Assembly (NCBI GenBank): GCA_901456055.1
Contig: CABDWT010000004.1
Span: forward strand, 868,001 to 932,000
From: Phytobacter ursingii
GTDB taxonomy: Bacteria; Pseudomonadota; Gammaproteobacteria; Enterobacterales; Enterobacteriaceae
DNA length: 64,000 nucleotides
Direction: 5' to 3'
Shown here: positions 15,721 through 24,331 of the stretch, one piece after another
How positions within the stretch are numbered: position 1 is the stretch's first letter
Layout of the letters: each line of letters opens with the position of its first letter
Notes under the pieces: generated by a model
What the model saw: only the letters and a program-made list of their open reading frames with translations
What the model was told of the DNA's origin: nothing
Databases searched by the model: none
Program-made: the position numbers and the translations under genes

Positions 15721-17112
15721 ATGTTAAATCTGAAATTTTTTCTCCGTTCGGGACGTTCACGCCCAGATGCTCTCCCGATTGTTGAGGCAATGAAACCCTC
15801 TTTGCTCCCGGGCTACTTCCAGCCCATGAAAGCCAGCGAACTGCTGGCGACAACCCGTCGTCAGCAATGGCTGCAATCGCTCTGGGATTACTCGTCCCTG
15901 CCGAAAGACATGTATCGCCAGTATTACCTTGCACCGATGGAGCATTGTGTAACGCTGATGCAGCAATTTCCTCTTACGGAAAGTGGTTCGTATGCCCGTC
16001 CCGGAGGGATGGCTGACTATATGCTGGAAACCGTGTCGTATGCGGCGCGGTTGTCAAAAAGCTACATGCTGCCGGTTGGCGCACCGCCAGAAGAACAGGC
16101 GGCGCAAAGCGCAGCCTGGAATGCGGTGGTGGTCTATGCGGCCATGTTGCCTTCGCTTGAGTATCTTTGCCACCTCCACGTTGAGCTGGAGAACGGTAAA
16201 CGCTGGTGTCCTCTGCTGGATGCGCCTCCAGAACCTTATCGCTTTCGTTTTGAACTGGAACAGTCTCCGGAACGGCTGCAAAGTTTTGGCGCAATGCTGG
16301 CGTGGAAGATTATCCCTCCGGAAGCGATTAACTGGTTGAGCAGCTGGCCGGAAGCCATCAAGACCCTGTCAACGTACCTAACCGGCTTCCGGGTACAGTC
16401 GGGTGTGGTTAATGCCATTGTGTCTGAAGCGATTCGCCTCACTGCCGGAGTGCCTGAAGGTGAGCCACTGGCCGCACCGGCGGCAATAGTTCCAGTCTTG
16501 GCTGAATCATTGCAGGGTGACTCGTTGCTGTCCGGATTAGCGGATGATGTGCCTGAGCTAGTTGCGTCGTATTCCGAAGAGGAAAACCTTCTGGCCGCAG
16601 AATCTGTTTCGTTGCTGGATGTGGGCCAGGTATCCCCGTATGAGCAAGAGGGGCCGGATGATACTGACGCGTTACTGGCAATGATGGGCTTCTCCAGCAC
16701 TAATGCGGCAGAAACCGGAGACATCATTTCATCCACTGAGTCGAACGATCCTGGAGAGTCATTCTGGCAATGGCTGATCATAGGATGTCGTTCTGGCAGT
16801 CTGGTTCCGAACAAACCTGACGGGCGGATTCACCTGGTCGCTGGTTACGTGTTTCTGCGTGCGCCGGGGATTTTTCACCAGTATCTGACAGAGACGAATG
16901 CACCGGTGGAAGATAAAGCCCGGCTTCAAAAAGCATTTGAGCGACTGGGCCACCACAGACAGGACAAAGGCACTATGTATAACTGTCAGTTGTATCAGAA
17001 CGAACAACGGGAAGGGCGTTTTCAGAAACTGAGTGGCTATTTGGTACTTGCCAGTAAGATTTTTCCGGGTGATAACAATCCTGGGGATAACCCGTTATTG
17101 GTTGTTATATAA
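15721..17112 (+). CDS. MobH-type TraI relaxase-like protein lacking the HD motif
   Basis: A 463-residue protein with the TraI_2 N-terminal region (about 20-190) and the TraI_2_C winged-helix-like domain at the end (about 340-455, FWQWLIIGCRSG to NNPGDNPLL). MobH relaxases nick oriT and lead the DNA strand during transfer. Active members, from memory, have a His cluster before PGG, a His shortly after it, and an HDIGK motif. Here those places read SGSYARPGG, ADYMLE and MLPSLEY, so the metal ligands are absent. The linker between domains is short and the protein is smaller than usual. It is 10 bp from the integrase gene. It may be inactive, structural, or a divergent subfamily. Confidence 0.8.
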   Translation: MLNLKFFLRSGRSRPDALPIVEAMKPSLLPGYFQPMKASELLATTRRQQWLQSLWDYSSLPKDMYRQYYLAPMEHCVTLMQQFPLTESGSYARPGGMADYMLETVSYAARLSKSYMLPVGAPPEEQAAQSAAWNAVVVYAAMLPSLEYLCHLHVELENGKRWCPLLDAPPEPYRFRFELEQSPERLQSFGAMLAWKIIPPEAINWLSSWPEAIKTLSTYLTGFRVQSGVVNAIVSEAIRLTAGVPEGEPLAAPAAIVPVLAESLQGDSLLSGLADDVPELVASYSEEENLLAAESVSLLDVGQVSPYEQEGPDDTDALLAMMGFSSTNAAETGDIISSTESNDPGESFWQWLIIGCRSGSLVPNKPDGRIHLVAGYVFLRAPGIFHQYLTETNAPVEDKARLQKAFERLGHHRQDKGTMYNCQLYQNEQREGRFQKLSGYLVLASKIFPGDNNPGDNPLLVVI

Positions 17113-17122
17113 GGATATTTTT

Positions 17123-18085
17123 ATGAATGATTGTACCTTTGGGATTCTTACTGAACAATATTTTTACAGCAAATCATTACGACCAGCGACTGAGTGGAGT
17201 TACCAGAAAGTGGTCCGCTCTTTTGAGTGTTTTACGCCGTTAAACCCTGCAAATATTGACCATCTGACCGTATTGAAGTGGCGACATACGGTACTGAATG
17301 ATCAGCGCAGGGCTACCCGGACGTGGAATAATAAAGTTGCTCATATGAGGGCGCTGTTCAATTTTGGCATTAAGCATGGATTGCTGCCGCAGGCTGAAAA
17401 TCCCTTCAACGGCGCAGTTGTTCGTCCTGGTACGAAAAAAAAGAAGACCCTGACGCAGGCGCAAATGGATGCAATGTACCGCCTGATGGAACAGTCTTTA
17501 GAATCAGAGGGAAGGCAAGGGAACAGTAGCATGTTCAATGGCCGCAGAAATGCGTTACGCCCGGCATGGTTCTGGCTGACAGTAATGAATGTATTCCGCT
17601 ATACCGCGATCCGACAAAACCAGCTTCTGCATATCCGGCTGGGCGATATAAATCTTGAGGAGCGTTGGATAGATTTAAATATCGAAGGAGCGAAAAATCA
17701 TCGCGAGCATCGTGTCCCAATTGTTTCGGCGTTGTATCCTTCGCTGGAGAGGTTAGTAAGAAAAGGCAGTGAAGCAGGAATGGAGCCATGCGATCAGGTA
17801 TTTAACGTGGGATGGTTCGATCTGGTAAGAAAGAACAAATACCCGGAGGTGATGAACGAGTACCCGCTGAGAGCATTCTTCCGGCGCTTGTCCCGGGAAT
17901 GTAAGTTCACGATAACTCCACATCGGTTCAGACATACGGTTGCCACTCATATGATGAAATCACCAGAGCGAAATCTATATGCAGTTAAGAAGCTACTGGG
18001 ACATGTCAGCATCACGTCCACACTGGAATATATTGACGAGAGTGTTGATAGCCTACGGGGTATACTGGAAACAGAGTTGATGTAG
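17123..18085 (+). CDS. Site-specific tyrosine integrase of the ICE
   Basis: A 320-residue tyrosine recombinase that should integrate and excise the element at tRNA-Phe. The catalytic set is visible: Arg in YTAIRQNQ, His-x-x-Arg in HRFRHTVAT, His in LLGHVSI and Tyr in TLEYIDE. An N-terminal SAM-like arm-binding region precedes the catalytic domain. ATG 17123 is chosen for the AAGGA site 8 bases upstream; a longer frame would overlap the relaxase-like gene, which ends 10 bp before. The gene points at the tRNA 3' end, the usual layout for elements of this group. Confidence 0.92.
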   Translation: MNDCTFGILTEQYFYSKSLRPATEWSYQKVVRSFECFTPLNPANIDHLTVLKWRHTVLNDQRRATRTWNNKVAHMRALFNFGIKHGLLPQAENPFNGAVVRPGTKKKKTLTQAQMDAMYRLMEQSLESEGRQGNSSMFNGRRNALRPAWFWLTVMNVFRYTAIRQNQLLHIRLGDINLEERWIDLNIEGAKNHREHRVPIVSALYPSLERLVRKGSEAGMEPCDQVFNVGWFDLVRKNKYPEVMNEYPLRAFFRRLSRECKFTITPHRFRHTVATHMMKSPERNLYAVKKLLGHVSITSTLEYIDESVDSLRGILETELM

Positions 18086-18092
18086 AAGAGAG

Positions 18093-18123
18093 CAATGTCA
18101 AATACTTACACTATTTGACATTG
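18093..18123. terminator. Inverted repeat after the integrase gene
   Basis: An 11-bp stem (CAATGTCAAAT 18093-18103 with ATTTGACATTG 18113-18123) seven bases after the integrase stop. It is probably a terminator or an integrase/excisionase arm site; the trailing T run is poor, so the terminator reading is uncertain. Confidence 0.5.
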
Positions 18124-18151
18124 TTGTGATTTCTTGTGAATATCAAGCGCG

Positions 18152-18182
18152 AAAAAAACAGACTTGCGTCAACAAGTCTGTT
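18152..18182 (-). terminator. Terminator downstream of tRNA-Phe
   Basis: Read on the minus strand, AACAGACTTG and CAAGTCTGTT form a 10-bp stem with a 6-base loop followed by a run of T residues (A run at 18152-18158 on the plus strand). It lies about 120 bases beyond the tRNA 3' end and would stop pheV transcripts entering the element. Confidence 0.78.
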
Positions 18183-18300
18183 TCTCAAGAGCCTTTTTTG
18201 TTCAACAACCGGTAACTGCGTTACGTCGTGTTTTTTACTGGCTCGCCTTCGTGTCCGTCAGTATTGCATCATGCAAATCTGACCAACCGGCTTTGAATAG

Positions 18301-18345
18301 TGGTGCCCGGACTCGGAATCGAACCAAGGACACGGGGATTTTCAA
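18301..18345 (-). other. Inferred ICE attachment site in the tRNA-Phe 3' half
   Basis: The integrase gene faces the 3' end of this tRNA, and related elements use the last bases of tRNA-Phe as the crossover sequence, rebuilding the gene on insertion. The exact core and its second copy at the other end cannot be seen in this window. Confidence 0.5.
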
Positions 18346-18376
18346 TCCCCTGCTCTACCGACTGAGCTATCCGGGC
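18301..18376 (-). tRNA. pheV: tRNA-Phe (GAA)
   Basis: A 76-base tRNA read on the minus strand, from GCCCGGATAGCTCAG to an encoded CCA at 18303-18301. The acceptor, D, anticodon and TPsiC stems pair correctly, and the anticodon GAA is at 18343-18341. It follows yqgA on the same strand, which is the pheV location in E. coli K-12. The gene is intact despite element insertion at its 3' end. Confidence 0.97.
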
Positions 18377-18386
18377 AACGGGGCGC

Positions 18387-18415
18387 ATTAAACCCGATCC
18401 GCCTCGCCTCGTCAA
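18387..18415 (-). promoter_or_regulatory. pheV promoter
   Basis: On the minus strand TTGACG (18415-18410) and TTTAAT (18392-18387) are separated by 17 bases and followed by a GC-rich discriminator (GCGCCCC). This is typical of stringently controlled tRNA promoters and lies just upstream of the tRNA. Confidence 0.8.
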
Positions 18416-18481
18416 CGAAATTTCTTCAAATCGTTGCAGACTGCACAATCTATCACCACTTTGCCGATGATGCACGCGAGC

Positions 18482-19201
18482 TCAGGCAAAAAAAGCGGTC
18501 CACAGGGCAGAGAGCGGCATCGCAAGTACCAGTGCTGGCAGCATATTTGCTACTGCAAACATTTTGATTCCACAAATCCTTAAGCCCGTCGCCAGCAACA
18601 GCACGCCGCCCACTGCGGTGAAATCACCCATCATGGCGGGCGTGGTCAACGGCAAAATCAGCGTGGCGCAGGTAGCGAGCGTCAGTTGAATAATAAGCAT
18701 CGGTACGGAGATCAGCGCGACGGCAAAACCTAATGAAGTCGCGAATATCACCGCCGTGAAAAAATCGAGAAATGCCTTGGCAATCAGTAGACTCGGGTCG
18801 CCGGTCATCCCCTCGCGCATGGCGCCGAAAATCCCGGTACCACTGGCGCAGAACAGAATAATGATGGCCACCAGGCTTTGGATAAAAGATTCGTGGGCAT
18901 CCAGCGCATGGCTTGCTGCACGGCGTTTTTGCACTACTTTGCGTAAACCGTTCACCGCGCCGCTGATACCGCGCTCCACATAACACAGTTCACCTATCAA
19001 CGTACCAACCAGCGTTGCAAGCACCATAACGGGCAGATTGACGCATTTAATCACCAGCAGGATACCGATGCCCAGCGAGGCAAGACCAAAGATGGAGGGC
19101 ATAGAGGAGCGAACCCGCTCCGGTAAACGGTGGCTGAGCAATGCACCAATCGTCCCCCCCAGTAAAACGGCGGCGGCGTTGATATAAGGTCCTGTTAACA
19201 C
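18482..19201 (-). CDS. yqgA: DUF554-family inner-membrane protein YqgA
   Basis: A polytopic membrane protein matching E. coli YqgA over its length, with about seven hydrophobic segments (for example INAAAVLLGGTIGALL, SIFGLASLGIGILLV, GVLLLATGLRICGI). I take GTG 19201 as start (239 residues) because GGAG lies at proper distance and K-12 YqgA begins at the same place; a longer frame from 19249 adds residues absent there. It lies upstream of pheV on the same strand and divergent from speC. The physiological role of YqgA is not established. Confidence 0.9.
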   Translation of the reverse strand: MLTGPYINAAAVLLGGTIGALLSHRLPERVRSSMPSIFGLASLGIGILLVIKCVNLPVMVLATLVGTLIGELCYVERGISGAVNGLRKVVQKRRAASHALDAHESFIQSLVAIIILFCASGTGIFGAMREGMTGDPSLLIAKAFLDFFTAVIFATSLGFAVALISVPMLIIQLTLATCATLILPLTTPAMMGDFTAVGGVLLLATGLRICGIKMFAVANMLPALVLAMPLSALWTAFFA

Positions 19202-19696
19202 GTTTTTTCTCCAGAGATTTTGCGAATACAACTGCATAGTATGCCGCAATGAATCACATTATTATGCCTGATTAATGCGAGTAATAATTGCATTTGGCTT
19301 TTGAATATAATCACTTATATAAATTACTAAAAACGCAATTGCATTATGTTGCATTTCGCCTTCGCTTCGTTGGTTGCACCTGCGAAAAAATGATGACATG
19401 ATTGCGCGAATTTTCTTCTCTACCTCACGGGGACACCTGAAATGACGCAGTTTTTATCGCTCATACAGAGATGCCGCGCCACGCTGCGAACGTGCACCCG
19501 TTCAATTTTATCCCATACTTCACTCACCATGCGGTGAGGGTAACGCACGCTCACTGTAGGACAACAGTAAAACCAGAATGTCTCTGTTTTTACTGATGTC
19601 TGGCGGTCGGAGCTGGTTCCAGTCAGACACGTTCGTTGGGTAAGGCGCCTGCTTTGCCCGGGGCCTTTTCTTCCCCTGAAACGGGTATCTGTGCTT
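19202..19696 (+). promoter_or_regulatory. yqgA-speC intergenic region and long speC leader
   Basis: A 495-bp stretch with no protein gene longer than the possible leader peptide at 19442. Its first part (19250-19400) is AT-rich and should hold the divergent promoters. The later part contains a CAGTAAAA/TTTTACTG stem (19565-19572 with 19588-19595) and GC-rich segments just before speC (GGCGCC, CCCGGGG). The length and structure suggest post-transcriptional control of ornithine decarboxylase, but no known riboswitch is recognised. Confidence 0.4.
19442..19537 (+). CDS. Possible leader peptide of speC (31 residues)
   Basis: ATG 19442 with an upstream CGGGGA opens a 31-codon frame ending at TGA 19535. 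The product is rich in Arg (six) with Cys and Thr (QRCRATLRTCTR), and ends 160 bp before speC. The inducible ornithine decarboxylase gene speF is known to be controlled by an Arg-rich leader peptide (SpeFL) sensing ornithine; this peptide is not similar in sequence, so the analogy is only suggestive. It may be a chance frame. Confidence 0.35.
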   Translation: MTQFLSLIQRCRATLRTCTRSILSHTSLTMR

Positions 19697-21832
19697 ATGA
19701 AAACAATGAAAATTGCCGTCAGCCGCGAGCTGATCTCCATCCTGTCTACCCACCGTCAGATGGTGACGCTGGACAGTACCGATTTTACGGATGTGGCGGC
19801 AGTCGTCATTACCCTGGCGGAAAGCCGTAGCGGCATTCTGACCCTGCTCAAACGGACGGGCTTCGACGTGCCGGTATTCTTATTTGACCAGACGTCGGAT
19901 GAAACGCCGGATGGCGTCACGGCGGTGATCAATGGCAAAGAACAGGACTGGCTGGAGCTGGAAACCGCCGCCTGTGATTATGAAGATAATCTATTGCCGC
20001 CGTTTTTCGATACGTTACGCCAGTATGTCGAGATGAAAAATGACACCTTCGCTTGCCCGGGGCATCAGCATGGTGAGTTCTTTAAAAAGCATCCGGCGGG
20101 CCGACAGTTCTACGATTTCTTTGGCGAAAATGTTTTTCGCGCCGACATGTGCAATGCCGATGTGAAGCTGGGCGACCTGCTGATTCACGAGGGGTCCGCT
20201 AAGCATGCGCAGAAGTTCGCGGCCAAAGTCTTCAACGCGGATAAAACCTATTTTGTGCTGAACGGCACCTCTGCTGCGAATAAAGTAGTGACTAACGCGC
20301 TGCTGACGCGTGGCGATCTGGTACTGTTTGACCGTAACAACCACAAATCCAACCATCATGGCGCGCTGATACAGGCGGGCGCGACGCCGGTGTATCTGGA
20401 AGCCTCCCGAAACCCGTTTGGTTTTATCGGTGGCATTGACGAACACTGTTTTGATGAAAAATACCTGCGTGAATTGATCCGCGAAGTGGCGCCGGAAAAA
20501 GCCAACCAGCCGCGCCCGTTTCGCCTCGCGGTGATCCAGCTTGGCACCTATGACGGCACGATCTATAACGCACGTCAGGTGATCGACAAAATCGGCACCC
20601 TGTGCGACTACATTTTGTTTGATTCCGCCTGGGTGGGTTACGAACAGTTTATTCCGATGATGGCGGACACGTCGCCGTTGCTGCTGGAACTCAACGAGAA
20701 CGATCCGGGGATTTTCGTCACCCAGTCCGTGCACAAGCAGCAAGCCGGTTTCTCGCAAACCTCGCAGATCCATAAAAAAGATAACCATCTGCGCGGTCAG
20801 GCGCGTTTCTGCCCGCATAAGCGGCTGAACAATGCCTTTATGCTGCACGCCTCGACCAGCCCGTTCTACCCGCTGTTTGCGGCACTCGACGTGAACGCCA
20901 AAATTCATCAGGGTGAAAGTGGCCGCCGCCTGTGGGCCGAGTGTGTGGAGGTGGGGATCGAAGCGCGTAAGTCGATTATCGCTAACTGCAAAATGATCCA
21001 GCCATTCGTGCCGCCGGTCATTGCCGGGCGTCCGTGGCAGGATCATCCGACAGAGATCATTGCTCGCGAACGTCGCTTCTTTAGCTTTGAGCCCGGTGCA
21101 AGCTGGCACGGTTTTGAAGGCTACGCGCAGGATCAGTACTTTGTTGATCCCTGCAAACTGCTGCTCACCACGCCGGGTATCGACGCGCAAACGGGCGAAT
21201 ACACGGAATTTGGTATTCCGGCGACGATCCTCGCCAACTATCTGCGTGAGAACGGCATTGTGCCGGAAAAATGCGATCTCAACTCCATTCTTTTCCTGCT
21301 GACGCCAGCGGAAAGCACCACAAAGATGGCCCATCTGGTGGCCATGCTGTCGCAGTTTGAGCGCCACATTGAAGACGATACGCCGCTGGCGGATGTGTTA
21401 CCGACCATCTATAACAAGTACCCGGTGCGTTATCGCGATTACACAATCCGCCAGCTCTGCCAGGAGATGCATGACCTATACGTCAGTTTCGATGTGAAGG
21501 ATCTGCAAAAAGAGATGTTCCGCAAGGCGAGTTTCCCGGCCGTTGCCGTCAACCCGCAGGATGCCCACCAGGAGTATATTCGCGGCAACGTGGAGCTGGT
21601 GCGTATCAGCGAAGCGGAAGGACGGATTGCGGCGGAAGGGGCACTGCCGTACCCGCCGGGCGTGTTGTGCGTGGTGCCCGGCGAAGTGTGGGGCGGGGCG
21701 GTGCAACGCTACTTCCTGGCGCTGGAAGAGGGTGTCAATTTGCTGCCAGGCTTCTCACCGGAACTGCAGGGGGTTTACTCCGAGACGGATGCCGACGGGA
21801 TTAAACGTTTATACGGGAATGTGCTGAAATAG
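19697..21832 (+). CDS. speC: Ornithine decarboxylase, constitutive
   Basis: PLP-dependent enzyme turning ornithine into putrescine, the first committed step of polyamine synthesis. With ATG 19697 the protein has 711 residues, the same as E. coli SpeC; GTG 19691 is an alternative two codons earlier. The domains are an N-terminal wing, the PLP domain with TQSVHKQQAGFSQ carrying the Schiff-base lysine, and a C-terminal domain ending LYGNVLK. It is preceded by a long leader and divergent from yqgA, as in E. coli. Confidence 0.97.
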   Translation: MKTMKIAVSRELISILSTHRQMVTLDSTDFTDVAAVVITLAESRSGILTLLKRTGFDVPVFLFDQTSDETPDGVTAVINGKEQDWLELETAACDYEDNLLPPFFDTLRQYVEMKNDTFACPGHQHGEFFKKHPAGRQFYDFFGENVFRADMCNADVKLGDLLIHEGSAKHAQKFAAKVFNADKTYFVLNGTSAANKVVTNALLTRGDLVLFDRNNHKSNHHGALIQAGATPVYLEASRNPFGFIGGIDEHCFDEKYLRELIREVAPEKANQPRPFRLAVIQLGTYDGTIYNARQVIDKIGTLCDYILFDSAWVGYEQFIPMMADTSPLLLELNENDPGIFVTQSVHKQQAGFSQTSQIHKKDNHLRGQARFCPHKRLNNAFMLHASTSPFYPLFAALDVNAKIHQGESGRRLWAECVEVGIEARKSIIANCKMIQPFVPPVIAGRPWQDHPTEIIARERRFFSFEPGASWHGFEGYAQDQYFVDPCKLLLTTPGIDAQTGEYTEFGIPATILANYLRENGIVPEKCDLNSILFLLTPAESTTKMAHLVAMLSQFERHIEDDTPLADVLPTIYNKYPVRYRDYTIRQLCQEMHDLYVSFDVKDLQKEMFRKASFPAVAVNPQDAHQEYIRGNVELVRISEAEGRIAAEGALPYPPGVLCVVPGEVWGGAVQRYFLALEEGVNLLPGFSPELQGVYSETDADGIKRLYGNVLK

Positions 21833-21885
21833 TCCTCTGCGGCCTGATGCCCTCACCCCGGCCCGTACTCCCACGGGAGAGGGGG

Positions 21886-21972
21886 GTAGCCCGGATAAGG
21901 CGTTTACGTCGCCATCCGGGAGGGGTTGTGAATGGCAGAAATCCCGGATGGCGCTTCGCCAATCCGGGCTAC
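21886..21972. repeat. Pair of inverted REP elements (BIME)
   Basis: Two REP-type sequences face each other: GTAGCCCGGATAAGG to CATCCGGG (21886-21920) and TCCCGGATGGCG to TCCGGGCTAC (21942-21972). They lie between the convergent speC and citB-like genes and could protect the 3' ends of both transcripts. Flanking GGGAGAGGGG and GGAGAGGGTGAGGGG runs belong to another common enteric repeat. Confidence 0.8.
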
Positions 21973-22005
21973 GTGCCGGAGAGGGTGAGGGGAAACCCTC
22001 AACCC

Positions 22006-22704
22006 CTACACCCCTTCATCTGCCCGGCGGTACATCCTGCGTGGATGCCCAATCTTGCCATATTGCATCTCTACCGATAAAAAGCCGGACTCCACGCCAT
22101 GCTCCAGGTAGCGGCGAGCGGTGGTCTTACTTAGCCCCGTCTCCGTCACGACTTCATCAACGGAAAAACAGCGCTCGCCTGCATCGGCAAACAGTGTCTG
22201 TACGCGAGAAAGCGTATTCTCCTCAATCCCTTTACTGCCGTTATCCAGCTTGTAGTTCTTCGCCTGCAACTGGTACAGCGAATCCACGTTCTGCTGATCG
22301 ACGATCTTCCAAACCCGTTGTTGCTCGGTGAACTGGACAAAACGTTCCAGTGACTGGCTCAGACGCTTCCATGACACCGGTTTGAGAATATAGTCAAACG
22401 CACCGTTGCGAATAGCCTGGCTACAGGTATCCATATCGCTGGCGGCGGTAATGAAGATAACCGAACAGTTGGCGCGAATGATCATCGGGTCGCTGATTAG
22501 CGTAATCCCTTTTCCGTCCGGCAGATAATTATCGAGTAATACCAGCTGCGGTTGCTTACTGGCGAGCTGCGCCTTAGCCTCTGCCAGGCTGGTGGCGATG
22601 CCCACTAACCGCAATCGCGGATGTTTGCCAATAAGTTCCGCATGGAGCTGCGCCAGCTCATTTTCGTCTTCTACTATCAGCACATCTATCTGTTCATGTC
22701 GCAT
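22006..22704 (-). CDS. citB: Citrate two-component response regulator, CitB/DpiA type
   Basis: A 232-residue response regulator with an N-terminal receiver (phosphoacceptor Asp58 in LVLLDNYLPDG; acidic pocket Glu12-Asp13; Lys in DYILKPVSW) and a C-terminal helix-turn-helix (SVDEVVTETGLSKTTARRYLE). Start ATG 22704 is chosen since MRHEQIDVLIVEDE begins the receiver directly; a longer frame lies inside the kinase gene. It overlaps the kinase gene by 11 bases. CitB-type regulators activate citrate fermentation genes in the presence of citrate without oxygen. E. coli DpiA is the nearest named relative; citB is used for the function. Confidence 0.88.
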   Translation of the reverse strand: MRHEQIDVLIVEDENELAQLHAELIGKHPRLRLVGIATSLAEAKAQLASKQPQLVLLDNYLPDGKGITLISDPMIIRANCSVIFITAASDMDTCSQAIRNGAFDYILKPVSWKRLSQSLERFVQFTEQQRVWKIVDQQNVDSLYQLQAKNYKLDNGSKGIEENTLSRVQTLFADAGERCFSVDEVVTETGLSKTTARRYLEHGVESGFLSVEMQYGKIGHPRRMYRRADEGV

Positions 22705-24331
22705 AATTCTGATCTTCCAGAGTCGGAGCGGGGCGTAGTATCTGACCCGTTTCCGGAATAAATAAAGAGAAAATCGTTCCACGCGGCGCGTTATCAGAAA
22801 CTTCAATGGTGCCGCCCACCTGCGTGACATAGCTGGAGATCAGATACAGGCCGATACCATGATCGCCATTGCGTTTCGTCGTCATCCCCCGGTCAAAAAT
22901 GCGATCCCGGATGGATGGATCGATCCCGACGCCGCGATCCGCCACTTCAATAATCAGCTCGCGTTCATTTTGCAGGATCAGGACCTCGACCGGCTCATGA
23001 GGCAACCTGGCGCGTTGCGTTGCTTCAATGGCGTTATCCAGCAGGTTACCAATAATCGATATCAGTTCGGCTTCCACCAGCAGGTGCGCGGGGCGCGACA
23101 TCCGGCAGCCAGGGTCAAAAACCAGCTCCACGCCTTTTTCTCTGGCGCGGGCCGCTTTGCCCAGCAGCAAACCGCACAACGTTGGGGAGCTAAAACGTGA
23201 CGAAATAAAGTCGAGCAACTCCTGCGCATGTTCCGACTGGGCCTGAAGATAACGTATCGCCTCGTCGTAGCGTTCCATATGCAGCAGGCCGGAAAGCGTC
23301 GTCATCCGGTTAAGCTGCTCGTGGCGCATGATGCGCAGGTTATCGACATAACGCTTCACCTGACTTAATTGGGCGCTAAGGCTGTCGATTTCATTGCGAT
23401 CGCGAAAAGTAATGACCCAGCCTTGTAGCTTATCTTCCAGCATGATGCGCACGCGACTGGCAATAACCGTCGCGTGATTAAAACGGCAGATCTCATCGTG
23501 TGTATCTTTCGCCAGCATCGCATCGCGGGAAAAAAAGGGCACAGCCGGAATCACGTCGGTAATCAGTTGCCCCCGCAGTTCACGCGTGGGCTGGCTCAAA
23601 TTGAGTAAGGTTCTCGCGGCCTGGTTTATTACCTCGATGCGCAGATTGCTGTCGATGGCGATCACCCCTTCGTAAATCGACTCCATCATCGCTTTTTGCT
23701 GGCGCACCAGTAGGCCTATTTCCCGCGGCTCCAGTGAAAATATCTGCTTCTTGATACTGCGGGTAAAGAACCACGAAAAGATAAAGAGTGCCGCTAACAG
23801 CAGTACGGCGGCTATAAAGATATTGATTGCCTTACCCAGCGTGATGGTATCAAGGTAACTGGTGAGATAACCCACGGAAACAATACCAATCACCTGACCC
23901 GCATCATTGAATATCGGTGCTTTACTGCGTAATGAAATACCCAGGCCGCCCTGACGAATAGTGGTCAGGCTTTTGCCCTGCAACACTTCCTGGTTATCGC
24001 CCCCAATCAGGGTGGTGCCCACCCGATCATCATAAACAGAATGAAACAGATGAATCCCTTTATTATCGCCAATAACAATAAAGCTGGCGTCGCTGCGGTC
24101 GACGACTTGTTGCATAAATTCTGCAATCGCGGGAATATCTTTTTCAGCAACCGACTTGCGTAAATTCGGAATTATCGCTATTTCTTCTGCTTGTATTTTT
24201 GCTCGCGTACTCATTTCCTGATAAAGCTGGCGACCGATATCGATATAATAATAACCACCCAGTAAGATGAACAAACCGGAGAAAAACAGCACCAGCGAAA
24301 TAAAAAGCTTAATCTGGAAAGAAACTTTCAT
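22694..24331 (-). CDS. citA: Citrate sensor histidine kinase, CitA/DpiB type
   Basis: A 545-residue membrane kinase: transmembrane segment 1 (about 10-32), a periplasmic PAS-like citrate-binding domain (to about 165, including RVGTTLIGGD and SLRSKAPIF), and transmembrane segment 2 (about 173-195). A cytoplasmic PAS domain follows, then the kinase core with His337 in RIMRHEQLNRM, an N-box (NLLDNAIEA) and G-boxes (DRGVGID, GIGLYLI). Start ATG 24331 is chosen over an upstream TTG. The gene is divergent from the citrate carrier operon and overlaps citB. CitA senses citrate in the periplasm in Klebsiella; that role is assumed here. Confidence 0.9.
   Translation of the reverse strand: MKVSFQIKLFISLVLFFSGLFILLGGYYYIDIGRQLYQEMSTRAKIQAEEIAIIPNLRKSVAEKDIPAIAEFMQQVVDRSDASFIVIGDNKGIHLFHSVYDDRVGTTLIGGDNQEVLQGKSLTTIRQGGLGISLRSKAPIFNDAGQVIGIVSVGYLTSYLDTITLGKAINIFIAAVLLLAALFIFSWFFTRSIKKQIFSLEPREIGLLVRQQKAMMESIYEGVIAIDSNLRIEVINQAARTLLNLSQPTRELRGQLITDVIPAVPFFSRDAMLAKDTHDEICRFNHATVIASRVRIMLEDKLQGWVITFRDRNEIDSLSAQLSQVKRYVDNLRIMRHEQLNRMTTLSGLLHMERYDEAIRYLQAQSEHAQELLDFISSRFSSPTLCGLLLGKAARAREKGVELVFDPGCRMSRPAHLLVEAELISIIGNLLDNAIEATQRARLPHEPVEVLILQNERELIIEVADRGVGIDPSIRDRIFDRGMTTKRNGDHGIGLYLISSYVTQVGGTIEVSDNAPRGTIFSLFIPETGQILRPAPTLEDQNYAT

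Larger units (their letters stand above)
1..18300. mobile_element. Right end of an SPI-7/PAPI-1-like integrative conjugative element
   Basis: The stretch joins a GI-type (MPF-G) conjugation operon end, small plasmid-like genes, ArdC, a MobH-like protein and a tyrosine integrase whose gene ends about 215 bp from the 3' end of tRNA-Phe. Integration at tRNA-Phe is established for SPI-7 and PAPI-1. The other end and its attachment repeat are outside the window, so the element length is unknown. AT-rich cargo genes (2483-4237, 9031-9764, 14765-15544) interrupt the otherwise balanced-GC backbone, as expected for stepwise acquisition. Element boundaries at base level are inferred. Confidence 0.9.

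Noticed and set aside
18164-18391. 75-codon frame spanning the tRNA
   Set aside because: It runs antisense through tRNA-Phe and has no ribosome site.
20015-21367. 450-codon frame antisense to speC
   Set aside because: It lies wholly within a certain gene and is a by-product of GC-rich codon use on the other strand.
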